32,981 nt of DNA from assembly GCA_947302535.1 (NCBI GenBank), contig CAMYVX010000012.1, forward strand, positions 1 to 32,981. The letters run 5' to 3'. A program made the position numbers and the translations under genes. The stretch's first letter is position 1. Each line of letters begins with the position of its first letter. This DNA is from an uncultured Caryophanales bacterium (lineage in GTDB: Bacteria > Bacillota_I > Bacilli_A > RFN20 > CAG-826). This document shows positions 18,257 through 28,505 of this stretch, in pieces. The notes beneath the pieces are model-generated. The model had not been told where the DNA came from and made no database searches. It saw nothing but the letters and a program-made list of their open reading frames with translations.

Positions 18257-18868
18257 TTAAATTCTTTCAATTTCAGAGAAGTCAACTTCCACTTTAGTGC
18301 TTCTTCCGAAGAAGATGGTTTCAACTTCTACTAAACCATTTTCACGGTTAATAGAAATAATATTACCTTCGGTACCTTCAAGAGGTCCATGGATAACTTT
18401 GACTAAGTCACCGACGTTATAACGATCATACATAGATTCGTCAACAATACCCATTCTCTTAAGGACTGGTTCAATTTCTTCTCTTGGAACAGGGAATGGT
18501 TTTGTACCTTTACCTGAAGATCCAACGAAGCCAGTGACGCCTGGAGTATTACGAACAACATACCAAGCATAGTCAGTCATAATCATTTCTACGAAGACAT
18601 AACCAGGATATAAGTTTTTCATTCTTGTTTTACCGGTAGGAAGTCCATCTTTCATCACTGGAACTTCTTGTTCGGCCACGACGATACGGAAAATTAATTT
18701 TTCTAATCCCATGGATTCCACACGTCTTTGTAAGTTGAATGCCACTTTCTTTTCGTGCGTGGAATAAGTATTGACAACGTACCAGGCTTTTTCACCTAAT
18801 CTTTGTTCACCACTATTTTCTTCAGTTAAATCAGTAGTGCTATCTGTAAATTTAATTTCATCAGCCAT
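18257..18868 (-). CDS. nusG: Transcription termination/antitermination protein NusG
   Basis: WYVVNTYSTHEKKVAFNLQRRVESMG; LYPGYVFVEM; VRNTPGVTGFVG; KOW GDLVKVIHGPLEGTEG. Confidence 0.97.
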   Translation of the reverse strand: MADEIKFTDSTTDLTEENSGEQRLGEKAWYVVNTYSTHEKKVAFNLQRRVESMGLEKLIFRIVVAEQEVPVMKDGLPTGKTRMKNLYPGYVFVEMIMTDYAWYVVRNTPGVTGFVGSSGKGTKPFPVPREEIEPVLKRMGIVDESMYDRYNVGDLVKVIHGPLEGTEGNIISINRENGLVEVETIFFGRSTKVEVDFSEIERI

Positions 18869-18880
18869 TGTCTTTACCTC

Positions 18881-19090
18881 CTATTGAGCCGCTCCATTAC
18901 CGCCACCAAAGGCTTCTTTTAAGATTTGGATAAGTCTATTACCAGCGGCGTCTTCAGCAAAAAGAATCAAAGCTGCCAAAACAGCAATAACCACTACGAC
19001 GACGATAGAAGGAATTAAAACATCCCTTTTAGGCCAACGTACTCTTTTGCCTTCTTTGACTACACCTTTAGCATAATTTTTAAGTCCCAT
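18881..19090 (-). CDS. secE: Preprotein translocase subunit SecE
   Basis: 69 aa, EGKRVRWPKRD then a single TM; located between rpmG and nusG. Confidence 0.93.
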   Translation of the reverse strand: MGLKNYAKGVVKEGKRVRWPKRDVLIPSIVVVVVIAVLAALILFAEDAAGNRLIQILKEAFGGGNGAAQ

Positions 19091-19101
19091 AAACGAACCT
19101 C

Positions 19102-19248
19102 CTATTTACTCATCTTGTGGAGAGTATGTTTTCCACAGTGAGGACAATATTTGTTAAATGTCAATTGTTTAGCGCTGTCTTTATTAATGGATGTGGTATA
19201 GTTTCTGGCTAAGCATTCGGAGCAAATCAAAAGAACTTTTTCTCTCAT
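19102..19248 (-). CDS. rpmG: 50S ribosomal protein L33 (zinc-binding form)
   Basis: Manual translation [48 protein letters not shown]; two CxxC motifs; SD GGAGG; absent from the supplied ORF track because it is short. Confidence 0.93.
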   Translation of the reverse strand: MREKVLLICSECLARNYTTSINKDSAKQLTFNKYCPHCGKHTLHKMSK

Positions 19249-19311
19249 CTTAACCTCCCTATATCAAACAGTGCTCATAAAATATAGCACGCGCAAGTGC
19301 GTTTGTAAATA

Positions 19312-20007
19312 TTAATTGATAATTTTCTTGTCTTTAAGAAAATACATAATAGCGATAAAGGTCATACCAATAATCGCTGTTACTAGAATTAAAGTTATCA
19401 TCAAAGAAGAAGAAATCTCTTTTTCTACCTTACGGCTTTCTTGTTCTCCATATATTCCTTTTAAATAGGCTAAGGAGCTTTTAATCGTGGATCCTGCCTT
19501 ATCAACATAGCTATCAACAACCTCTTTGTCACTATTAGATAAGGCTTCGTATCTATCGACAATTTGCTTATATAAATCTTTATCTACAGAGTCACATAAA
19601 TTAATGTCTTTATTCTCTCTAACAAATAAGTTCCAATAGTAGATAAAGCCTTCATCATTGCTATAATAATTAACAATAAAATCGTCTGGTAAATCTAAAG
19701 ATTTATATTCTTCTTCTCCACCAGTAAAATTAATTGTGGTAAAGCTATCGGAAAAGTTTTGTTCTTCTATTTCTTTAACTGCATATGTGAGCATTAAAAC
19801 TTCTAACTCACTAGCCGCATCAAAAACATGCATAGAAATAGTTAAATCGGTTCCTTCGTTATAAATTCTTAGTTCTTTATCGTTTATATGTTCTTCTTTT
19901 ATTCCTAATACAGTTCCTTTGTCCATAGTAAAATAGTCGCTATTATGGTAATCAGGGCGAACTAAACTCCCTAAGGCTAATAAAGGTAAAAGAAACAAAC
20001 TTTTCAT
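19312..20007 (-). CDS. Uncharacterised protein with N-terminal signal and C-terminal TM helix
   Basis: Start likely ATG 20007 (MKSLFLLPLLALGSLVRPDY); C-terminal SSSLMITLILVTAIIGMTFIAIMYFLKDKKIIN. Confidence 0.7.
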   Translation of the reverse strand: MKSLFLLPLLALGSLVRPDYHNSDYFTMDKGTVLGIKEEHINDKELRIYNEGTDLTISMHVFDAASELEVLMLTYAVKEIEEQNFSDSFTTINFTGGEEEYKSLDLPDDFIVNYYSNDEGFIYYWNLFVRENKDINLCDSVDKDLYKQIVDRYEALSNSDKEVVDSYVDKAGSTIKSSLAYLKGIYGEQESRKVEKEISSSLMITLILVTAIIGMTFIAIMYFLKDKKIIN

Positions 20008-20009
20008 AA

Positions 20010-20165
20010 TCACTTATTAAGAAGAATGATGATAACACAAATAATCATCAAAATTACTATTCCTCCAATAATAAGAACAGCGGTCCAAGGAAAAGAATAG
20101 CCTTCATTCTTTTCGTTTTCTTGGGCTTCTTCGATTTCAACGGGTTTACGATTATCACCAAGCAT
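20010..20165 (-). CDS. Small single-TM protein (51 aa)
   Basis: Manual translation MLGDNRKPVEIEEAQENEKNEGYSFPWTAVLIIGGIVILMIICVIIILLNK* ending in TGA two nt before the next ATG. Confidence 0.65.
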   Translation of the reverse strand: MLGDNRKPVEIEEAQENEKNEGYSFPWTAVLIIGGIVILMIICVIIILLNK

Positions 20166-20174
20166 ATTACTATT

Positions 20175-20966
20175 CTACTCCTTTTTCTTTATAAATTTAG
20201 CAAAAGCTGTTTTAAACAAAACAGTCAATAAAACAGTATTTAGAGGAACATTGATAAAAAGTATCATAATCTGTGTTAACACGATTACTAAATAAGTATT
20301 AAAACCAAAGGCCCAAGCTTTCATTAATGAACCAAAAATAACCATCACAAATAATTCAATTAATAAACAAGCAAATCCAGTTTGTAAAGGAGTGAAATTT
20401 TCGCTCTTTGGGTCGTAAGCTTTTTTATGATAAATCAAGATAAAAACAATAAGTAAAATCGATAAAGAAGTAAGGACTATCAAACTAACAATCTTCTGAT
20501 ATAACTCAAGATGATAAGTAGTCGAAAATAAAGTAATATCATTATTGGTAAATAAGAATACGCTTACTAAGGTAAGAAGAATAAGTAAAAACCCAATAAA
20601 AAGAAAGCCCATCACTCTTTGATTCTTAATACGCTTTACAAACGCAAAAACGTAATAAGAAATAAATCCTAACAAAGCATAAAGTAGGGTGATTTGGAAA
20701 AACAACGGGTAGGCTTTAGGATCAAAAACTAGATACCCCAATAAATCCGAACTAGCGCCAACAAGCAAACCATATAAAGGTCCTAAAAATATCGAAGCAA
20801 AAATAATTAGACAAGGACCCGCAAAAGAGATTCTAAGAAAAGGAGCAAATGGTAAATAGTTAATGGCAAAAACCTTTTGACAAAGAATATCTAGAGCAAT
20901 AAGAAGTCCGGTTAAACAAATTTTGCTCGTTTTATTTAAATCATTTAATTTAGGAAATAAAGTCAT
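20175..20966 (-). CDS. ECF transporter S component, folate-type (FolT-like)
   Basis: LRISFAGPCLIIFASIFLGPLYGLLVGASSDLLGYLVF; overlaps the end of folC. Confidence 0.8.
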   Translation of the reverse strand: MTLFPKLNDLNKTSKICLTGLLIALDILCQKVFAINYLPFAPFLRISFAGPCLIIFASIFLGPLYGLLVGASSDLLGYLVFDPKAYPLFFQITLLYALLGFISYYVFAFVKRIKNQRVMGFLFIGFLLILLTLVSVFLFTNNDITLFSTTYHLELYQKIVSLIVLTSLSILLIVFILIYHKKAYDPKSENFTPLQTGFACLLIELFVMVIFGSLMKAWAFGFNTYLVIVLTQIMILFINVPLNTVLLTVLFKTAFAKFIKKKE

Positions 20967-22177
20967 TTAATTTCCTCTTTAATATAACCCGCAAAAGCTA
21001 AAGAACCAGTGACAAGAACAATGTTGCAGTCCTCATCCTTTAAGCATGTTTCAATCGCTTCTAGTGGATTAAGGAAAAATGGATACTCATCAGCGTATAA
21101 AAAATAATCCATTTCATCTCTAGCTCTAACATGAGGAAATGTCGTTAAATAAAGCTTATCAACAACCTCACCGATAAATGAGAGCATGCTATTTAAATTC
21201 TTATCTTTAAAACAAGTGAAAACACAGAAAATACGCTTAGAAGGATAGGCTTTTTGCAAAGAAATAGCGAGTTTTTTCATTGATTCAGGATTATGCGCCC
21301 CATCAATAATGATTGGTTTTTCTTTATTTATAATCTCGAATCTACATGGGATAAACATCTTCTTAAGTCCGGCATAAATCTTATCTAAACTAACAGAAAA
21401 TCTATCATGTAAAATCTCATAAGCATCAAGCGCTAAACAGGCATCATAAACGCTATAATCCGCCATAGAAGAAATATGAACATGAGGATAAGTTAAATAA
21501 TCAAATTCATAACCTTCTTTTGTTAATTCAATACTACTAGGAATACTAGTCTCCACTAAATGAGATTTTTTCTCATTAGCGACCTCTAATATGGTGTTTA
21601 AAGCATCTTCTTCAAGCTTGCCCACTAGAACCGGTATATCGTCTTTAATAATTCCAGCCTTTTGTTCAGCGATTTCCGAAAGAGTCTTACCTAACTTATC
21701 AGTGTGCTCCAAAGATATAGAAGTGATAATAGACAGAATCGGGGTAAAAATATTTGTCGCGTCTATTTCTCCACCCATTCCACATTCAATGATAGCGATG
21801 TCACATTTTTCTTTAGAAAAATACGTTAAAGCAATATATGTCAAAGTTTCAAATATTGATAAATCACATTTTTCAATCAAACTTTTCTTCTCGTTAAAGA
21901 TACTTATAATGTCACTATCGTTAATGAGTTTTCCATTAATAGAAATTGATTCATTAATTTCATTAAGCGCGGGAGAAATAAATAGTCCGACTTTATAGCC
22001 ACCTTCTTCATAGATCTTGGCTAAATACGAAGCTGTACTACCTTTACCGTTACTTCCTGCAATATGAATTGAAGGAACATCATAAGAAAAAGAGATTTTC
22101 TTTAAAAATCTATCGAAATTATCTCTTTGATAATCATCTCCCGCTCTAAAAGAGCCGAGTGTATTAATACTCTTCAT
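20963..22177 (-). CDS. folC: Folylpolyglutamate synthase / dihydrofolate synthase
   Basis: HIAGSNGKGSTASYLAKIYEEGGYKVGLFISP; SLEHTDKLGKTLSEIAEQKAGIIK; IIDGAHNPESMKKL. Confidence 0.95.
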   Translation of the reverse strand: MKSINTLGSFRAGDDYQRDNFDRFLKKISFSYDVPSIHIAGSNGKGSTASYLAKIYEEGGYKVGLFISPALNEINESISINGKLINDSDIISIFNEKKSLIEKCDLSIFETLTYIALTYFSKEKCDIAIIECGMGGEIDATNIFTPILSIITSISLEHTDKLGKTLSEIAEQKAGIIKDDIPVLVGKLEEDALNTILEVANEKKSHLVETSIPSSIELTKEGYEFDYLTYPHVHISSMADYSVYDACLALDAYEILHDRFSVSLDKIYAGLKKMFIPCRFEIINKEKPIIIDGAHNPESMKKLAISLQKAYPSKRIFCVFTCFKDKNLNSMLSFIGEVVDKLYLTTFPHVRARDEMDYFLYADEYPFFLNPLEAIETCLKDEDCNIVLVTGSLAFAGYIKEEIK

Positions 22178-22622
22178 TATTTTTTAGTTTCCTTTTCAAA
22201 TCTCTTTCTTTAATACTTTCGCGTTTATCGTAAAGTTTTTTACCTTTAGCTAGAGCTATTTCAACCTTAGCTTTGCCTTTTTTAAAATAAACTCTAGTGG
22301 GGACAATCGTATATCCACCACGTTTAGTTTGTTCTAAGAAATATCTAATCTCTTTTTTATGCATTAATAAGACCCTATTTCTCAGTGGATCATGATTAAA
22401 GATGTTACCTTGATCATAAGGCGTGATGTGCATATTAATAATCTCGGCCTGGTTATTTCTAATAACTATATAGGCATCTTTAATAGAGCAAGAATGCACT
22501 CTTAAAGATTTTATTTCTGTGCCCACTAGAGAGATACCACACTCGAGAAAGTCACTTAAGAAATAATTAAAATGCGCTTGCTTATTTTGAGCGATTATTT
22601 TAATTGACTCCATCTTGCTCAT
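22164..22622 (-). CDS. smpB: SsrA-binding protein
   Basis: NKQAHFNYFLSDFLECGISLVGTEIKSLR; C-terminal KGKKLYDKRESIKERDLKR. Confidence 0.97.
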   Translation of the reverse strand: MSKMESIKIIAQNKQAHFNYFLSDFLECGISLVGTEIKSLRVHSCSIKDAYIVIRNNQAEIINMHITPYDQGNIFNHDPLRNRVLLMHKKEIRYFLEQTKRGGYTIVPTRVYFKKGKAKVEIALAKGKKLYDKRESIKERDLKRKLKNNEEY

Positions 22623-24717
22623 AACGGAAGTCCTCTTTCATAATCGCACGACGTTTATAATATAAAGCATTAAGATTGACTTCTTCTTTAACAGTTCTAC
22701 TGTTAGGGAAATTAATCATCATAAAGACAACGTAGAAAACAGTGATAGCCAATGCATCAATTAAATAAACATCAAGCCATTCATAATATGGTAAACGCTT
22801 TAAATAAACGATACCTAATAACAGAGTTAGAATCATAAAGATACTTGGTATACCACCCAAAGCAAAAATACCAAGCAATGTATCTTTAAGCATCTTTATT
22901 GGATTACCATATTTAGTTAAAACAGAAGCGAATAAAGATAAGCACATTAATCCCGCAATAATAAACGGAGTTAAGTTACGTAAATAGACAAATAAACTAG
23001 TGGCTTTAACTCCAGTAAGATAATACATACCAATAACAAATCCTGGGGCTAAAACAAAATAGATGATGAACCAAGATATCAAAGCAAAGTAATAGCCGGG
23101 CCCACTACTAGATTTATACCATAATCCCATTTGATATGGGATAAAGAACAAACTAATACCAAGTACAATAATAACTAATTCGACAAGAGGTAAAATATTC
23201 GCATCAATACGATTTTTATAAATGATGTATGTAAATAATGTTACTAAAAGTAACGAACTAATAATCATCGCTACTCCTTTGGTTAAACTAGAAGAAGATA
23301 AACTACCTTGCCAATAGTTACCAGTTTTAACATCTTCCCTAATCTCTTTATGTTTATATAAATTCTTATACATAAGAACTGGGGGTAGGAAGACAATTAA
23401 TGTTTCAATGATACAGGAAATAGAGCTACCAAAGAAGTGAGTGGATTCCATAAAGGAATGAGTTAGACAACCAAGGAAACAAATGAAATATGAGAAGACA
23501 TATTTAACATGGCCCTTAGCAAGTAATCTAATACAAACATAGATGTAATATAGAAGCGCTAAAGCATAAGCCGCACAAAGAACAATACCACCTTTAAGCA
23601 TTAACTCAATATAGCCATTATGCGCAGAGGCAATAGTAATTCCACGGGGCTCATAAATAGAAACAATAACATGCTTGTTGATGACTTTACCTACACCAAA
23701 TATCCAATTCAACTTGTTGTCGTCAAGGATAGTTCCGACGAGTTTCCAAGTTAATGTTCTATTAGTAAATGTTCCATAGTCCTTTGCTAAGATTGCATTG
23801 TTAAGGTGTTTATAAAAAGCTTTAATAAACGGAACATTAAGATAATTCAAAACCAAGAGTGTAATAATCAAGCCAATAAACACCAATATGATTGAAGATA
23901 AAACAATGACTCCAGCAATTGGTTTCTTTTTCCAAAGCGAAACGATATCAATTACCACCGAAAAGAAAACAACAGCAAAAAGAATAAAGAATGTTGTTGT
24001 GCTCCTAACAACAAACGCTTCTAAACAGAACAAAGCCATCAAAGGATAAATCCACCAACGGAACTTATGAGCTTTAATACAAATTAAAGCAAAAACGCCA
24101 ATCATAATGCAAAAGCAGAATAAATTAGGATGGGTGAAGAATGAGAAGATATTATGGGTATTTTTAGGAGTGGGTTCAGTAGAGAAAAATCTTTGATAAG
24201 AAGGGAATTCTTTAAATAAAGAATAAGTTATTGCAACAATAACAAATAGTACATAAACATAAGCAAAAAAGACTAATCTCTTCTTAGTTAAAAAGCCTTT
24301 CGTGTACATGAATAAAAATGCATACAAGAATAAATAAGTAAAGATAGTCTCAATTGTGGATATAATTCTTAAACGAACAGGAATATCAATTTCATAGGAA
24401 ATAAGCAGGACGCTATCAAGTTTCATATATGAACTCGTTGTCCATATGCCAATAATTCCACAAACACAAAGTATTAATAATATCGGTCCTAATATCCAAT
24501 CAAGTTTAACTTTGTTTCGTTTATGTTCTAAAACAAAATAAACAACAAACATCAAAATCAGAATGATGGATAGAATACCTAGCGAGGTAAAAGTAAAGCC
24601 TTCTAATCTTCGTAAATTCTGACTATAAATCAAAGGAACATTTTCACAAAGAAAACAGGTCACTCCAAGAATGGCCCAGAACCAAATATTCGTTAAAGTA
24701 AACTTTACTCTTCCCAT
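22600..24717 (-). CDS. Polytopic membrane protein, O-antigen ligase (Wzy/WaaL)-like
   Basis: Multiple TM helices; HNIFSFFTHPNLFCFCIMIG and SAHNGYIELMLKGGIVLCAAYALALLYY motifs. Confidence 0.78.
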   Translation of the reverse strand: MGRVKFTLTNIWFWAILGVTCFLCENVPLIYSQNLRRLEGFTFTSLGILSIILILMFVVYFVLEHKRNKVKLDWILGPILLILCVCGIIGIWTTSSYMKLDSVLLISYEIDIPVRLRIISTIETIFTYLFLYAFLFMYTKGFLTKKRLVFFAYVYVLFVIVAITYSLFKEFPSYQRFFSTEPTPKNTHNIFSFFTHPNLFCFCIMIGVFALICIKAHKFRWWIYPLMALFCLEAFVVRSTTTFFILFAVVFFSVVIDIVSLWKKKPIAGVIVLSSIILVFIGLIITLLVLNYLNVPFIKAFYKHLNNAILAKDYGTFTNRTLTWKLVGTILDDNKLNWIFGVGKVINKHVIVSIYEPRGITIASAHNGYIELMLKGGIVLCAAYALALLYYIYVCIRLLAKGHVKYVFSYFICFLGCLTHSFMESTHFFGSSISCIIETLIVFLPPVLMYKNLYKHKEIREDVKTGNYWQGSLSSSSLTKGVAMIISSLLLVTLFTYIIYKNRIDANILPLVELVIIVLGISLFFIPYQMGLWYKSSSGPGYYFALISWFIIYFVLAPGFVIGMYYLTGVKATSLFVYLRNLTPFIIAGLMCLSLFASVLTKYGNPIKMLKDTLLGIFALGGIPSIFMILTLLLGIVYLKRLPYYEWLDVYLIDALAITVFYVVFMMINFPNSRTVKEEVNLNALYYKRRAIMKEDFRYEQDGVN

Positions 24718-24731
24718 AAAGACTAATAAAA

Positions 24732-24760
24732 ATTATAGATGGGAAAAGTGTAAATGTCTA
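24732..24760 (-). promoter_or_regulatory. Promoter of the O-antigen-ligase-like/smpB/folC transcription unit
   Basis: Reverse strand TAGACA (24755-24760), 17-nt spacer, TATAAT (24732-24737), 14 nt to ATG 24717. Confidence 0.7.
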
Positions 24761-24825
24761 TTTAATAAACGACATTTAAATAGAAAAGGGGTCAAGAAGG
24801 AGAAAAAAGCGTATAAAATAATGCT

Positions 24826-25551
24826 ATGGATAAATATGAAGAATTAAAACAAATCATCAACAATTCCCAAAGCATTGTTGTCTTTACTGGAGCGGGTATC
24901 TCGGTCCCTTCAGGCGTTCCTGATTTTCGAAGTGCGGATGGAATCTATAACCAAAAAACAAGAATCAAAGCTCGACCAGAAGAAATCATATCCCATTCTT
25001 TCTTTATATCTCATCCTGAGGAATTCTATGAATTCTATAAAGAAAAGATGGTTTATCCAAAAGCAACATATAATGCCGCTCATAAATATTTCGCTGATCT
25101 ACAAAATCAAGGCAAAAGAGTAATAGTAGTAACACAAAACATCGATGGTTTTCATCAAGAAGCAGGTTCCAAGATTGTTTATGAACTTCACGGAAGCATT
25201 CATCGTAATTTCTGTACTCGTTGTTCTCGCTTTTTTGATTTAAATTACATCATGAAACAAGAAGGTGTCCCGTACTGCGATAAATGTGAGGCTATTGTTA
25301 AACCTGATGTGGTTTTATATGAAGAAGGATTAGATGAAGACACTATTCAAAGAGCGTTAAGCGCAATTATGACTAGTGAGACAATGATTATCGTGGGAAC
25401 TAGTCTCACAGTTTATCCTGCAGCAAGCTTTGTCCGTTACTTTAAAGGAAGCCACTTAATCCTTATTAATAAAGAGTCCACTAATTATGATAATATGTGC
25501 GATTTATGTTTTAATGAGGATATCATTTCTGTAATTAATAAAATCAAATGA
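24826..25551 (+). CDS. NAD-dependent deacylase, Sir2 family
   Basis: FTGAGISVPSGVPDFRS; VVTQNIDGFHQEAG; ELHGSIHRNFCTRCSRFF...YCDKCEAIVKPDVVLYEE. Confidence 0.96.
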   Translation: MDKYEELKQIINNSQSIVVFTGAGISVPSGVPDFRSADGIYNQKTRIKARPEEIISHSFFISHPEEFYEFYKEKMVYPKATYNAAHKYFADLQNQGKRVIVVTQNIDGFHQEAGSKIVYELHGSIHRNFCTRCSRFFDLNYIMKQEGVPYCDKCEAIVKPDVVLYEEGLDEDTIQRALSAIMTSETMIIVGTSLTVYPAASFVRYFKGSHLILINKESTNYDNMCDLCFNEDIISVINKIK

Positions 25552-26204
25552 AAAAGTTAATAATATTTGACCTTGATGGCACTCTTATAGATACACTAGA
25601 AGATTTAAAAAATGCGGTAAATCATGCTTTATTAACGAAAAATTATCCAATTAAGAGCAAAGAACAAGTAAGAAAAGCTATTGGAAATGGGGTTAGTAAA
25701 TTAATTGAAAGATCTCTACCAACTGGCGTTAGTCAAGAAGAGTATCAATCTACATTAGAAATATTTAAAATTCACTACTCCAATCACTATATGGATTATA
25801 GTAAACCATACGATGGCATTACTAACCTACTGACATTGTTAAAGAATGATGGCTATCTTTTAGCGGTGGCCACTAATAAGCTTCAAGAAATCGCGGAAAA
25901 ACTAATCAATAAATATTTCCCTAATCTATTTGATGTTATCGCAGGGGACCAAATAGGAAGAAAGAAAAAGCCCGCTAGTGATATGGTCGATCATATTCTT
26001 CAAACACTTAACATAAAACAAGAGGATGCTCTTTATATTGGTGATACTGAAATTGATAAACAAACCGCAGTTAATTCACATATAGATTATCTATTAGAAA
26101 GTTATGGTTATCGAACAAAACAAGAGTGGGAACAACTCAACCCAAAAGAAAAAGTATTCTCAAGCCCAAACGATTTATATATAGAAATTAAAAAGCACTG
26201 TTAG
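25548..26204 (+). CDS. HAD-family phosphatase (phosphoglycolate phosphatase-like)
   Basis: IIFDLDGTLIDTLEDL; AVATNKLQEIAEKL; GRKKKPASD; YIGDTEIDKQTAVN; ATGA overlap with sir2. Confidence 0.92.
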   Translation: MKKLIIFDLDGTLIDTLEDLKNAVNHALLTKNYPIKSKEQVRKAIGNGVSKLIERSLPTGVSQEEYQSTLEIFKIHYSNHYMDYSKPYDGITNLLTLLKNDGYLLAVATNKLQEIAEKLINKYFPNLFDVIAGDQIGRKKKPASDMVDHILQTLNIKQEDALYIGDTEIDKQTAVNSHIDYLLESYGYRTKQEWEQLNPKEKVFSSPNDLYIEIKKHC

Positions 26205-26686
26205 AGTGCTTCAATCCTTTTAGCTATATATTCTGCGATATGTTCTTTGTCTATTTGATAAACTAGAACCATTTCATCAAGGATATAATTCGTCGCGTAA
26301 TTAAGCATCTCAATATCTGCTGGTCCAAGTTTCACTCCTTCTGGATCTAAGGAATATAAATAACTCTGACGATACATATATCCCATATCATAAACATTTC
26401 CAGAACTTAGGTGTCTTTTATAGGCATCTCTTCTTTGTTTGGTGTTGCTATTAAATTCTTTAGAAACAGTTTTTAAATCTTTCAATAAAGTATCCGCTGC
26501 TTCCATTGTTAAAATATCACGAATAATGGAGTCCGCTCCTAAAACAGGAACATAAATTGTTTCTCCTTTACCGCGATAAACATCGACGATAAAAAATTCT
26601 TTATCACCCATCTTCTTTTTGCCAACAATTTCAGATAGACCTTCACGAAGATGAATGACTTTCTGGCCTATAAAGAAATCCTTCAT
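26201..26686 (-). CDS. CarD/CdnL-like RNA polymerase-interacting regulator
   Basis: FFIGQKVIHLREGLSEIVGKKKMGDKEFFIVDVYRGKGETIYVPV RID-like N-terminus with a helical C-terminal domain. Confidence 0.8.
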   Translation of the reverse strand: MKDFFIGQKVIHLREGLSEIVGKKKMGDKEFFIVDVYRGKGETIYVPVLGADSIIRDILTMEAADTLLKDLKTVSKEFNSNTKQRRDAYKRHLSSGNVYDMGYMYRQSYLYSLDPEGVKLGPADIEMLNYATNYILDEMVLVYQIDKEHIAEYIAKRIEAL

Positions 26687-26774
26687 AGTAATATTATGTC
26701 AAAAAAGAAGGAAAAATGATAGTTTATCTTTGATAAATAATACTCATTAAAAATTAAAATTTTTAAATTTTTTC

Positions 26775-28505
26775 TTATTTAAACTGAGACATGTATAGAT
26801 TATAGTAATATGACTTTTGTTTCATTAAAGAAACATGGCTTCCAATTTCTTTAATTTGGCCTTTATCAATCATAATAATCTTATCTGCTTTTTTAATCGT
26901 GGATAATCGATGAGCAATAACTAGAGAAGTCTTATTTTCCATCATCATATCAAATGCATCATTAATGAGCTTTTCGTTTCTAGTATCAATATTACTTGTG
27001 GCTTCATCAAGAATCATTAAAGAAGGATCTTTCATCATCATTCTAGAAATAGCAATCATCTGTCTTTCGCCTTGAGAGAGTCCTTCATAAGCATTGACTC
27101 TAGTATCATAGCCATAAGGTAAACGTACAATAAAATCATCGCTTCTGGCTTTTTTACAAGCTTCGATTACTTTATTAATATCTTTATCTTTAGCAAAATA
27201 AGAAACATTATCTTTAATCGTTCCATTAAATATCCAAGTGTCTTGTAAGACCATCCCCATACTGGCTCTTAAAGAAGACTTTTTAATTTCTCTTATATCG
27301 ATATCGTTAATATAAATAGCCCCTTTATCAACGTCATAGAATCTCATTAATAAATTAATCAGCGTCGTTTTGCCTGCTCCCGTGGGTCCAACGATCGCAA
27401 TCTTCTCGCCCTTACTAATGGTGATAGAAAAGTCTTCAATTAATAAACGAGACTTATCATAAGAGAAATAGACATGTTCAAACCTAATGCTATTAATCTC
27501 TTTAATCTCTTTTGTGCCTTCATCAATATCATCTTTAAGATTTAAGAAATCATTAATGCGTTTAAATGATGATCGACCAACTTCAAATTCAGCAACAACA
27601 TTACTCACTTCATTAAAGGGTTTTCCATACTGCGTGGTATATGAAAGGAAGGAAGATAAAGCTCCTAAACTCATCACCGCGTAAACTCCTGCTAAGGCAG
27701 TATCATATGCCATCATAATAATACCGGTAATACCCACTAAAGCATAAATTGTGTTATTCACTAATCGAGTTGAAGGATTAACCCAAGAAGCTGAAAACTG
27801 AGCAATAATGCCTTCTTTTTGGAGTTTTTCATTAGTTTTATTAAATCTATCCGCCATCACTTCTTCATAATTAAAGGCGTTAATAACGTCCATATGATTA
27901 ATACTTTCAAGTGTCAAATCATTAATCTCAGCTTGTAAAGCGGCTTGCTTTTTAAAGTGCTTATGATTAAAAGAAGAAACAAATCTCGCTACTAATATTG
28001 ATAAAGGAGTAAGTAGCATAACCATAAGCGCTAATATCCAGTTAACAAGTAGCATCATGATAATTGTTACGACAATGCTAAATAGACCTTGAAGCAAAGT
28101 TTTAAAGATAGAGAAAGAGGCAGTAAACATATTCTCCATATCTCTAATCTCAAGTTGTAACATATCTCCTAAATGACGCTTATCAAAATCTTCAATACTC
28201 ATATGTATTATTTTTTGATAAATCTCTTCTCGTAAGTCCTTAACCATTCTTTGTGACATATTAGAGGCAAGAGCTTCGAAGAAGTAGCCACTAATAACCC
28301 CTATCACAATAAGGATCAAAGCCACTGCTAATAAAGCAATGTAAAGGGATTGATTATTATTTCTCGCCGCATCTAATGCTTTACCTAACAAGAAAGGTTG
28401 AGCAAGTTGAGCAACAACAAATAAATTAGCCAAAACGAAAAGAAGAATAATTGAACCTTTTTGTTTCTTTAATAAAGAGAATAAACGAGTGGAACTATTC
28501 ATCAT
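26775..28505 (-). CDS. ABC exporter subunit with canonical NBD (half of a heterodimer)
   Basis: GPTGAGKTTL, LSQGERQMIAISR, LMILDEATSNID, VIAHRLSTIKKAD. Confidence 0.93.
   Translation of the reverse strand: MMNSSTRLFSLLKKQKGSIILLFVLANLFVVAQLAQPFLLGKALDAARNNNQSLYIALLAVALILIVIGVISGYFFEALASNMSQRMVKDLREEIYQKIIHMSIEDFDKRHLGDMLQLEIRDMENMFTASFSIFKTLLQGLFSIVVTIIMMLLVNWILALMVMLLTPLSILVARFVSSFNHKHFKKQAALQAEINDLTLESINHMDVINAFNYEEVMADRFNKTNEKLQKEGIIAQFSASWVNPSTRLVNNTIYALVGITGIIMMAYDTALAGVYAVMSLGALSSFLSYTTQYGKPFNEVSNVVAEFEVGRSSFKRINDFLNLKDDIDEGTKEIKEINSIRFEHVYFSYDKSRLLIEDFSITISKGEKIAIVGPTGAGKTTLINLLMRFYDVDKGAIYINDIDIREIKKSSLRASMGMVLQDTWIFNGTIKDNVSYFAKDKDINKVIEACKKARSDDFIVRLPYGYDTRVNAYEGLSQGERQMIAISRMMMKDPSLMILDEATSNIDTRNEKLINDAFDMMMENKTSLVIAHRLSTIKKADKIIMIDKGQIKEIGSHVSLMKQKSYYYNLYMSQFK

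Noticed and set aside
25549-25551. Possible Mollicute genetic code 4 (TGA = Trp)
   Set aside because: TGA is used as a stop for sir2 (25549-25551) and the small TM gene (20010-20012), with the next gene starting at the overlap or within a few nt
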